Assembly (NCBI GenBank): GCA_019096065.1
Contig: JAGUCH010000003.1
Location: forward strand, 4,030,001-4,094,000
Length of the DNA stretch: 64,000 nucleotides
DNA from: Paracyclopina nana
Lineage: Eukaryota > Arthropoda > Copepoda > Cyclopoida > Cyclopettidae
Direction of reading: 5' to 3'
The notes under the pieces are model-generated. The model saw nothing but the letters and a program-made list of their open reading frames with translations, was not told the origin of the DNA and did no database searches. Shown here piece after piece: positions 25,926 through 35,983 of the stretch (within the stretch, counting starts at the first letter, position 1; every line of letters begins with the position of its first letter). A program made the translations under genes and the position numbers.

Positions 25926-26271
25926 AAGAAATATCATGTGATTTTTTCATTATTTGCATGCTTCAAAGTTTCTGCATGTAATTAGCGTCGCCGAAGCATC
26001 ATCATTATCTGCTATCTGCAAAAATATGGATTGATCATTATTAGCCGTGTAAATTCTGATTGACTACTTTGTATTAAAAACAGCCTGTTCTCTACTTGGA
26101 TTTTGGTGTAGGGTTGGCCGCCAGGGGGGGGGGGCGAAAGAGAAATCACTCCGCACAAAAAAAAAAAATCAAGCGTAAAGAGCGCGAGCATTTCCGTAAT
26201 TATCAAGCGAGAAGAGCATGGTAATGCGATTAAATCAATCAGTCATACTTCGCTCATCAAGGTGAAAGGAT
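25926..26271. other. Short intergenic gap between Shaw exon B and the receptor gene
   Basis: It has a G run (26128-26134) and an A run (26158-26168) but no gene. It serves as the 3' end of Shaw and the promoter area of the receptor gene. No clear core promoter motif is seen. Confidence 0.5.
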
Positions 26272-27616
26272 ATGACGAGTAATCGCTACTTGTCTGCCAT
26301 AGGCAAAGTGAGCCTGATTGTCAGCCCTTTGGGCCTCGTTTCCAGCCTCTTTTGCTACATCTACATTTGGTGGCATCTCAAAGTTTCCATTCACATCAAA
26401 AGAATCATCAGCAGGGAAAGCATCATCGTATTTTGCTACTTTTTCATCACCGCCACAGCCATTTTTCTCAACTCGTGGGACATTTTGCCCGCTTCCACGA
26501 CTTGCAGCCTCCTTCTCGAGATGGTGCCTTTCTCCATAAGTACCATCAAATTGGCCAACTTTCAGCTGGCTTTTGTCCGATACTACATGGCAGAACGGAC
26601 TGGCAGCCAAAAGGCCGTTCGCCACGATTTGATCCCTGGCCTTAGTCGTAAGTTCAATCTTCGTACCTTCTCAGTAATAAAGTGTATCGATCGGAATGGC
26701 CTAACAGATGGCGCCACTCATTGTCATTCCAAACTTTTTGTTATATCAACTTGAGGCTTCGCCTCTGAGATCATTTCTTTTTTTTTTGGCGGGATTGTCC
26801 ATGATTTGGTGTCACTTGCTGTCGACTGCGTAAGCCATATATTTTAGGGGTACTTTTATGAAAAGGATCAACTTCTTTGAGGGGGATATCTAAAAACCAT
26901 CGCTCAGTTGACCTAGTCACAGCATAACTTATTTTGACATTGGCGCCACCGTAACAAGGACAATTCAACTAAAAACTTTGCGAAAACATAAATTATAAGG
27001 CATTGTGACTAGTGGCGCCATCTAACTCTCATTCTATGCAAAATTGGATATTCATTTGTTCATAGGCTTGACTTTTTGGCCCATCTTGATTGGCTTGAGC
27101 GTGCTGCTAATCGTGTCCATCAGTGGGACGCCAATGGGGGAAGAGGAGATATGCCCAGCAAGTGACAGCTGGCAATCGTTGAATGCTCTGGTGAATTTGC
27201 TCGTTTTCGTTCTTAGCATCATAGCTTCAATCAGTTGTGATGCCCTTCTGGCCAACTTCATCAAGTCGTACAATAGGACCGCAGGGGTCCAAATGATGGT
27301 CTGGTCGACCGGCAATGGACAAGATCCCACCACCAGGAGAACACTGGACGATGAGCTGAGCGATACAGTGCCACTGATTTCCTCTGCCATCTCCTTGGCA
27401 ATCATCTTCTTAATCATGATCTTCATTCCCGTCCTCCTCACGTCAGTGGAGAACTCGCCCAATGTCTCTGGTGGGCTGGCTTTTGTCATTTCTCTCGTGT
27501 TTGTAGTTCACCAGCCCCTCAAATTAATCTTCACAGTGAAATCTCAGCAGAAAAAGTCACGAGTTCGTCCCGCTCCTCCCAAGGGACTCCAATTCCATGG
27601 ATCAGACCTGAGCTGA
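26272..27616 (+). CDS. Orphan seven-transmembrane receptor-like protein
   Basis: Two exons, 26272-26647 and 27066-27616, join in phase 1 (GTAAGT donor, TTCATAG acceptor) to give 308 residues. Seven hydrophobic segments are visible, beginning near residues 10, 48, 88, 128, 172, 235 and 268. The third ends in FVRYYMAER, which sits where class A receptors have the DRY motif but lacks the acidic residue. The seventh ends HQPLKLIF in place of NPxxY. There is a long polar third cytoplasmic loop (about 195-230) and a short basic tail. The family cannot be named; a divergent class A-like GPCR is the best guess. The start ATG at 26272 is the first in frame. AATAAA hexamers lie at about 27644 and 27656. 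Confidence 0.7.
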
Positions 27617-28080
27617 ATTTCTCTTTCCCTTCCTTATTCACGGGAATAAATCTACAAATAAACCTGAGCTGCCATGTTGGATGAGTATTAGGCTGCATTT
27701 GGATAGGACTGTAAGAGGTGATTATCTAGGCTTTAAAATTGTGAGCAATCCCAGCTTCCAACTTTTTTTCCAAAACAAAAGAAAGCTGCCTCAAAAAATC
27801 TAGCTAATATGCAAATTCAAGAGGTCTTTTTTTAAGCAAGCCCCCGTATATTAACAATGCAGCATTAGAACCACGTAAAAATAGAGTAGCCACTTGGGTT
27901 AAAATATAAAACGCAGAAAAAGCGAGTCTCAAAAATCTACTTGTAAGTTTGCATTTCAACGTCAAAAAGTCGTTATTCACAATGTTATTGTAATAATTGT
28001 TAAGCATGGGATTTCATTTTCCTCGCCAAAAGTGTGGAAGGGCTGATGATCTGACCTTTGGAGACTCGAAACAATTAGCA
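27617..28080. other. Convergent intergenic gap (receptor / AKT)
   Basis: It contains the receptor polyadenylation hexamers and the AKT 3'-untranslated side. No gene is seen. Confidence 0.6.
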
Positions 28081-30520
28081 TCATTCCGTCTGTAAAGGTA
28101 TTGAATTCCGACTGTGAAGTGATGAATTGGTCAACACTGAGGATTCGTTGAATGAAAATTGCGAAAAGGATTCAGCCACTTCGCTGATGGTGGCAAATTC
28201 TGAGCCCTCGTCGTGCTCTGGAGGAGTCAGCTCCACGCTTTCTCCAGTGAACTCAATGTCAAAGTTGCGAGTATCAGTTTCGCTCACAACTTGAGGCTTA
28301 AACGGTGCAGTGGAGGAATCTGCAATTTTAAAGTCGATGAAATATATGCCATGTCATAAAGGCCGCATTCTTCTACTGCTATATGCATTATTATTATGCG
28401 AGAAGAAAGCCTCACATCCCATGTGGAAATTTCATTTCCTCTCTCTCTTCTACTGAATTATGATGATGATGCGCACAAATTTCAGCTTTTTGTGTAAAGT
28501 TATACGGCTCAAGAAGACAATCCTAGCATTTTTCAAAGCTGACCATGACAAAAACAAACTAAATATGCAGGCCACATATACAGCTATTTGTCATTCTTTT
28601 CCCCCACAGCGCAATGTAGTTACCTTCTTTTCCACTAGGGCTGTCCAATCAATGGACTCGAAGAAAAGATGATCCTTGACCTCCTGCGCATCTGCCGACC
28701 CCCCACCAAGCCGTTTGGTAGGATCCTTGACTAGAAGACCGAGCAAAAGCTCGCGAGCCTCTGAGGAGATGCTGACATTGCGAGGAAACCTGACATCCTC
28801 AACAAGGATGTTGCCAAACATGATGTCAGTATTTTGGTTGTAGAAGGGAAGCTTTCCAATCATCATTTCGTACATGACGATGCCAAGGCCCCACCAATCC
28901 ACAGCCTGTCCATATTCGTTGTCATTCAGCACCTCGGGTGCAAGGTATTCAGGCGTTCCACAGAAGGTCTTGGTTGTGTTGCCAAACTGGATTTCCTCCT
29001 TACATAGGCCAAAGTCAGCAATTTTGATGTGTCCATCTTTGTCAAGCAGCAGATTTTCCAGCTATTAACAAAAATAAGCTCTTTTGTTACTAATATCCTC
29101 TTAAGCATACTCTGCTACAAGGCTGATCCAGACAGAGGCCTATAGAGCCCCAAATAACACTTTAACAGATCATCTTCATGAAGAGGCTACAATGGATTAA
29201 TATTTTATGAGAGACCCCTAAAAATAGGGAACATCTCAATTGCCAGGCTTATTACAAAACTTTTTGTCGAGGCCCTTGCAGCAGTGCCATAAAGCAAACA
29301 TAGCCTAGCTCATAGAAGACAATTGTTTAAGATGACTTTTATGAGCTCCTCCCGGAAATTATTGAAGGGGATCTGCTGAACTGATGAAAGCACAGGATGG
29401 CCACATAAAGGATACTGTTGATTTTTATATGCCTTACTTTGAGGTCTCGGTAGATGATGGCCTTCTTATGTAAGTAATCAATAGCGCATGCGATTTCCGC
29501 GCCATAGAATCTTGTCCGCTCTTCTGAAAATTGTCGTTCTCTCGCCAAATGGAAGTAGAGCTCACCCCCATTGACAAACTCAGTGACCAGGCACAGCCTA
29601 TCCACAGTTGTGAACGAGTACTTGAGGGTCAAGAGGAAAGGGTGGTCAGTTTTTTGCAGCACTCGTTTCTCTGCCATTGTGTGCTCCACCTCATCCTTTT
29701 TGATGATCACCTCCTTCTTTAGGATCTTCATTGCATACAGCTGGTTGGTTGCTTTCTCGCGGCACAAAATCACCTTGCCAAAAGTGCCCTTGCCGAGAAC
29801 TTTGAGAAATTCAAAGTTTTCGAAAGTCTGCAAGAATCATAAAGGAAATGAGAAAATCTGGTATATTTTTTATAGTTCAGATACTTACGACTTTGTTTTT
29901 GCCAGTCCTCTTTTTCGCCTCGCCTCTTTTGCTAAAAGGGTTGGAAGGATCAGTGCCTTCATCAGCTTCAACAGTTTCGCCATCTTCCAGCTTTTGCTTC
30001 ACACTCTCAATAGCCTGGACCCAACTTTGCCTAGACCAAGATAGATGTGTAATCTTTGTGAAAGTGCAATTGGTGCAAATCCTTACCTTTCTTCTTCACA
30101 GTCAGCATGGAAGGTTCTCTCAACAACTGTGGTGAGATGCAGGCCCCGAATGATGAAAGTGAACTTTTTTGGCCGGTTGGTCAAGATGATTTCGCAATTT
30201 TTGACAGTGAAGTTGTTGAGGACATTGCCGAGGTCAGCCTCTGTGCTCGGCTCCTTTCTGTAGCCGATAAATTCACCGTTGTCCTTCAAAATGAAATATC
30301 TCTCCCGCCAATCCTTGAAGTGTTCAGCTGTGAAAAAGAGGGAAAACGAGATGAAAAACATTGTTTATAGCAGCCATAAAATGATGCATGTGACAGCTTG
30401 CTGAAAACTTGAAATTGTGGGACGATGGCTGAAGCACGTGACGTCAAACTCACCCTGCTTTTTGATTTTTCCTTGTTTAACCACTTTGGGTGAATTATCA
30501 TCCGCTATCATTGCCGCCAT
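28081..30520 (-). CDS. Akt: AKT / protein kinase B serine-threonine kinase
   Basis: The central PI3K-pathway kinase. Six exons on the minus strand: 30520-30454, 30327-30087, 30030-29889, 29827-29438, 29061-28624 and 28319-28081. Exons 1-5 join in matching phases (1, 2, 0, 0). The PH domain (residues about 12-105) has [26 protein letters not shown] and [18 protein letters not shown]. The kinase domain has GKGTFGKV (162-169), Lys184 in YAMK, YRDLK (276-280), DFG (296-298) and activation loop KTFCGTPEY with Thr312 as the PDK1 site. The tail carries the turn motif ELTPPE and the hydrophobic motif FSQFSF, the TORC2 site. The last splice does not keep frame: exon 5 ends phase 0, but exon 6 needs one extra base. 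Start ATG is at 30518-30520. There is no doubt about the family. Confidence 0.95.
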
Positions 30521-31900
30521 GTTGATACCACCATTTCACGCCAAGATTTCACTTGTTAGTTGTTGTTTCCGTCTGCAATGAAAACAACTAAGAATTGTTC
30601 GTCAAATGACAGGGGCACAAACAAATTGCGCGCTAAACAAGTCCGTCTCGAGGTCACGAGTCTGATGATAGTCAGAGGCTGCCAATTTTTTACCTGATCA
30701 CCACACTTGAGCAGAGTCACAGATTAGAACTCATTCTGACTTCTAGAGTTCAAGCACTGATTTGCAACACTTGGCAAAGTCCACTAGATCGTAGCTGTTT
30801 TGTTTTGCAACAATTTCTCGTCAAATCGAAGCGAAGAAAATGAAGTTGTGGGAGCAACTTTGCAACAGCAGCACTGACTTTCCACTAGACGCTTGAGTCT
30901 ACTATGTGAAAAAGCAAGCTCACAAGTGGGGCAGTGAGAGTGGAACACGTTTCATAAAGAGGAAAACAAAACAGAGTGCAAGGTGTCTCATTTTGGTCGG
31001 TGAGCGAAAAATGCCTCTAAAAGGTTTTTGTGATACTTGTTGCTAATTTTAAGCCTCTTTCGTCATTTTCGATAACGTGTTAAGTACAGGGTCGTTGCCC
31101 CCTGCATGCAAAAACGGTCGTTGCACCTCTATTAAGCACCGAAAATGGTACAAGCCAACGCCTTTTCCAATCTTGAAATCGCTAAAACGCAATTATTCAC
31201 GATAACTCGGCTGCAAAATCATGCTGGTTTTAAAGAGAATATTTTAGCTGAAATATTATTAAAGCAAAAGTCTGGTTGCTTCATAAATTCGGCCAAACTT
31301 GTTCAAGGTCATTGGATTGGTAGCCTTAAAAAGTAAAAACGTTATTCGCATGCAAGTGGAGATGCTAAAAGTACCAGGCTAGACGGTTTCGGGCCCGTCA
31401 ACTTATCTTAAATGCTGGTTGGCACCTTTTTCCTCATTGTAGGTGCACCTGTTTTGAAAAGTATTGTTTTCTCCTTTAATATGGAATCATCTTTTTATAA
31501 AAACCGCTTCATATTCACGGTTTTCTACTTTTTTCTGAATTTTGTCCAGCGTTTCAGCGCATTTTCGCAGACAGGATGCATTTTTGCAATCCACGCCCTG
31601 CGCATGAATAATACAGCTAAATTACCGCTTTTCCATAGTTTCTCCTCTTTAACTCCTTTCACTTGAAATGAGATCGAAAGGGGATTTCCTTCATCCAGAT
31701 TAATGTGTTAGTAGGAAATTCTCATATATTAATCTTCAATCCGATTTGAGCCACAATCATTGAACACAGAGGCTTAGAATCTAGGTCTCTGATTGAACAT
31801 ATACCTCTTTATTTGAATTAGGGTTGATAAATTAGTCATTACCGATTAAGACCAAAGATATTGATTCCCTCACGAATGATTCTTCGGGGAAACTTACTAA
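30521..31900. other. AKT upstream region
   Basis: AKT 5' flank. A few open frames occur on the plus strand (31145-31336, 31412-31666) without recognisable features. No second gene is supported. Confidence 0.55.
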
Positions 31901-32690
31901 TCACTATTTTACTGACACACTAATCCCGAATTTTTATCACTACTGTACTGACATACCAACAGCTACACTTTATGAACAGTCTTACTAAGAACTACTGAAC
32001 TGACACACTTACCGCTACACTCTTTGAACAAGTAGCATTTTGACATGCTCACTAGCCACTACACTTTTTGAACATGTAGATTAGTAACTACTAGTCGGAC
32101 ACTAACATTGTGCAATATGTACAATAAATCAAAAAGCAAAAGCAAAAAAAAAAAAAAAACACTCCTAATTCTTAAGTATTACCTGAAAAGCCTAACCTTT
32201 AAAGCCTTCCTTTTAAGCCTAACTTGCAAATCATATTTTCAAAAGCCAAACATTGAAAGCCTAGCCTGAATTACCTAACCTTAAATATGTGATACTTCAA
32301 AAGCTCTAGTGGAAAAGCCTAACTTAAAAAACATAAACTCACAAGCCAAACCTTAAATGCCTAACCTTAACTACCTAACCTTTAACATGTCTTACCTTAA
32401 AAGCTTTACTGTAAAAGCCAAACCTTGAAAGCCTGGCCTTAAAATAATATATACCAATAATTTACCAATGTGTAATCTGAGTACTCCTAATGTGACAGGA
32501 GTAGTGACTAAAGTGTCAGTGGTAGTGTAGTGCTTAGTATGTCAGTACAAAATGAGTATATTTAATTCTGTATTGGTTACTACATCAGTAGATGGACAGT
32601 AGTTCTTAGTGTGTCAGTAGTGTAGTGCTTATAATATATGTTCAAAAACAGTAGTGACTAATGCGTAGCGGTAAAAACAGTAGTGTTTAG
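31901..32690. repeat. Degenerate inverted repeat arrays with an AAGCCTAACCTT-type core
   Basis: About 31901-32115 repeats a loose unit containing CTGACACACT and CTACACTTTTTGAAC. About 32480-32690 repeats the opposite strand version (AGTGTAGTGCTTAGT, GTGTCAGTA). Between them, 32170-32450 is a degenerate array of AAAAGCCTAACCTT-like units next to an A run (32140-32157). The whole looks like an old, large inverted-repeat structure. Confidence 0.6.
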
Positions 32691-32962
32691 CAATGGCACC
32701 TTGATTCTTCATTGTAAATGTGCTATTTGAGTTAGGTTAAATATTTTTGAAAAACTGTTATCATTTTATAAGTAATTAATTTTACTCCATATTAGTACAC
32801 ATTCTATACATTCCCGCAGATTGGTTCATTTGATGCCTGATGCGCATGTGCAACCAAACAAACAAAGTGCTGAGAAACATGAAGTTTTACGTATCATTAC
32901 ACCAAGTTTCTTTTGTGTGCATCTGAAGCTACTTGCAAAAAAGAAAGTCAAGATATCCTTGA

Positions 32963-35144
32963 TTGGTGGACAAATATAGCTTCAGTGCAAAAGCCTCTCA
33001 AATGCGCCATAAACGGATGAGTTTGAAGAACCAAGAGTGCTCACAAGATAACCAAGAGAAAATTCAAATTGTTACAAGTCATGCCTGCCTTCCCGGTGAG
33101 AGTTCTTATTTTGAATTCAAAGGAACGGGATCAATTGAAAATGGAGCCGGCAAGGTGAAAATCAATCAAAAGCAGCTGAGTCAAAACACAAGAACTTGCT
33201 TTCAATCTGCACCAGTAGATGGCAGCTTAAACACAGAAGTCATTGACACTTTTAAGGAGGGAACACTTGTGGGAAATGCCGAAATAACACTGTCAAATGG
33301 AAACAAAATAGTGACCACATTGGGAAAGGGAATTATTTCTGGATTTAAAAGAACTTGGTCAGCTAATGGGAAGCTCAGAGAGTTTGAGTTTGTAAGTGAA
33401 AGCCAACAAGGACCAAAGTGGATCAATAGTCATGACAAGTATTTGTTCTATAACATCAACACTTTTCCAGATGAGGAAAATACTGTTATAATACTAATGA
33501 ATACAAATGAGAACATCCTAGCTGGAACGTATTTACCTCACGCTGAATTGGTTGAAAACTTGCACGAAGCAAAAATTGAAATAACAAGCAAAAGTGACAA
33601 TTGCATGCTATCTTTAGAATGGACTAAGTTAGGTAAGGCAATTTTCAATTCTTTTAAACTCATAAACCTATATGCCATATTATGTTAAAGGCAAAATAAG
33701 CTATATGGATAGTTTTTGACCACTGGAGAAAGGATATATGAAGACACCTTTCAAAATTGTGATGCTAGCCTTGAAGCATGGCAATCCTTTAGGCAAACAT
33801 TAAAGCTACCATCTTAGGGTTTAGGTGGGCTTCAAGCCTGAAGCAGAAGAACCTGACCAAGACAAAGTTATTGTACCTTTCATGTCAAATGTTGCTTTGA
33901 AGTCAACAAATGAAGCATCTATGCCAGCATGGAATGGAGATATAACAACATATGGTCGATCTTGCACTTTTAAAAGCCTCAACAGAAACGGAGAATTGCA
34001 AGGATTGAATACGTTTTTGCTACCCAAGGAGAATTACAACCATTCTAGAAAGCATGATTTTCACGGCTGGAAAATCAACTCTTTTACTGGCATTTTTCAC
34101 AAAGGCCAGGTCAATGGTGTAGCTTTCATGTCCACAGTCAAAGGGAATCACATATACTGCAACTTTTCGCATGGTATTTTGCATGGACCAGTTGTTGCCA
34201 TTCACCAAACTCCGATAGTTGAGTTGGAATTGCTTGGATTTACTCCCAAAGAAGCAAGGCAAAATTATGGCCTCCATTTCTATGGAAGATTCAAAAATGG
34301 CCAAGCTGATGGCAATTTTTGGCTAGGAAAGATGAACCAAGGCTTCTTACATGGACAGTTGGATGAAAGTGGCCTTTTCAGTGGTCAGGAAATTGCTTAC
34401 ATTTATCCCGATGGTGTCACTCAAGAATAAAGTCATGGTTAAAGGTAGTGTTCTAGAAATTACTCCGCTCCTGTCCGCTCCTCTACGTAAGCGGACAGGA
34501 GCGGAGTAATTTCTAGAACACTAGTTAAAGGTAGTTCAACTTGTCTCAGGCTTCCATGTTGATGTTTTGGATTACCAGTGTGACGAAAACGGGATTTTGA
34601 GTGCTCAGTTCACACAACCTCTTAATAAGCAACTTTTTTCAAGCGTTCAAAATTCCCAATGATAATAAAATATATAATAGGGACCCCTACGAGGCAAAAA
34701 TGGTACAGATCAACAGACCTCTTTGGAGGGGGCAGGAGAGGGTGTATTTGCAGCTCAGGATTTGCCGCCCATGAGAGTGGCAGCATTTTGCTCCCTTTTC
34801 CTGTACAAGGATCCCGACCAGACAGAGCTGTACGACAGGAAATGTGCTCTCAAACATTTCCCTTCCTGATGACATTAGACGAAAATGCCACGATAACTCC
34901 ATAGGCCTGTCTTCGTATCATGCCAATTTTAATCTGCCTCCAGAGCTTCACAATTCGCCATTTCCAAATTTAGGCGGCAAAGTGAACCACCACTTCAAAA
35001 GAAATAATTCAGTCCATGTGGAAGTTGAGCATCCCAGTTGGGGCCTAATTCAATCTGTAATGCCCACTGTGCCGATCAAAGCAGGCGAAGAGCTTTATAC
35101 ACATTACGGGTACAAAAAGTCACCATTTCCCCAAGACCGACCCT
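32963..35144 (+). pseudogene. SETD7-like MORN-repeat/SET methyltransferase gene, frame-disrupted
   Basis: SETD7 (Set7/9) is a lysine methyltransferase with N-terminal MORN repeats and a SET domain. Segment 1 (about 32963-33633) and segment 2 (33825-34430) encode MORN-like repeats, such as FTGIFHKGQVNGVAF, FYGRFKNGQADG and GEKIAY-type GQEIAYIYPDG. Segment 3 encodes a SET domain, but in changing frames. DPYEAKMVQI (from 34682) is in one frame. SLEGAGEGVFAAQDL through DQTELYDRKCAL (about 34722-34849) is in another. LSNISLPDDI, GKVNHHF and IKAGEELYTHYGYKKS (34850-35144) are back in the first. The splice from 33633 to 33825 also breaks frame, and a stop at 34428 precedes the linker. Either a decaying gene copy or local assembly indels. 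The start is uncertain; ATG 33002 is an alternative. Two transposon-like insertions lie in and just after it. Confidence 0.6.
34446..34523. mobile_element. 78-bp hAT-type MITE, perfect palindrome
   Basis: Arms of 34 bp (34446-34479 and 34490-34523) are perfectly complementary around a 10-bp loop. The outer ends read TAGTGTTCTAG and CTAGAACACTA. The element is flanked exactly by an 8-bp target duplication GTTAAAGG (34438-34445 and 34524-34531). Eight-bp duplications and a TAGTG terminus fit the hAT superfamily. The lack of mismatches suggests a recent insertion. It sits inside the SETD7-like gene, between the MORN and SET parts. Confidence 0.85.
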
Positions 35145-35584
35145 GGTCAGAGACTTATATAGAAAGAGAAGTGCTACTTCTTGCATTCTCACTGCACGCG
35201 AGCGCGCGCCAAGTGCTACTAGAGATTTTGAAAACATTTGGGTCAGCTGTTCTAATAAAATAGTCAGGGGGCTGCAATGATCCAGAAAGGAAAACGCCAA
35301 CTGGCACCTCTGTTTTACAACTTTTAATTCCTAATAGTTGTGAAAATATTTATAAAAGACAAAAGATAGCCCTAGCAAAATTGAGCACCTCGTAAAATAG
35401 GACTATATTGGCTAAGTGGACTCATTTAGGAGTTATTAGCAACCAAAAGTCTGCCCCGGCCCAAATTCAGGCAGCCGCGACCAAAATTCCATTGCAGTCT
35501 CTTTTGGAGCGTGCAGCAGATCTGCAAACGCACCCCCTTAAGCCTCGCCCAGTAGCACTTCTCTTGTTATATAAGTCTCTGACC
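35145..35584. mobile_element. 440-bp terminal-inverted-repeat element
   Basis: The 34-bp ends (35145-35178 and 35551-35584) are inverted copies with two mismatches; both start GGTCAGAGACTTATATA from the outside. No transposase frame is present, so it is non-autonomous. It begins directly after the SET-domain codons for QDRPW, so it interrupts or ends that frame. Target duplication is unclear (at most CT). Confidence 0.7.
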
Positions 35585-35983
35585 CTGGTATTGGGCTGCA
35601 AAGGCTGAACAACATTTGAACACAGCCAAGAAACAAAAGAGCTGACAGATTGACAATATAATTTATTCTTTTAAATACATCGAATACAGTGGTAAGACAC
35701 ACACACAGTAAGAGTAATATAATAATGTTGACTAAATTAAGGTGTTTGATATACATAATAGTAGTAGTTCATGAGTATACTATAGGAAAAATTGGCTACT
35801 ATTTTGATGGTAGGAATGTGTAGAAGCATTTCTAGTAGTTCTATGCTGGATGAATTTCATGAATTGTAGACAATTAGCCAGTTTCTTAGGACAGAAAGTG
35901 GCTAAAGGAGTTTTCCTCGTATGCCTCAATTGGTGGCAGAAATTGCCCTAAAATAAAAAAAATCCCAGGAGCTGCCTTAAAAT
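35585..35983. other. Gap between the TIR element and the SULF stop
   Basis: This probably includes the SULF 3'-untranslated region. A minus-strand AATAAA lies at about 35660-35665. No gene is seen. Confidence 0.5.

Noticed and set aside
32170..32450. True interstitial telomere (CCTAA)n
   Set aside because: The CCTAACC blocks are spaced and degenerate rather than tandem pentamers; kept only as a low-interest remark.
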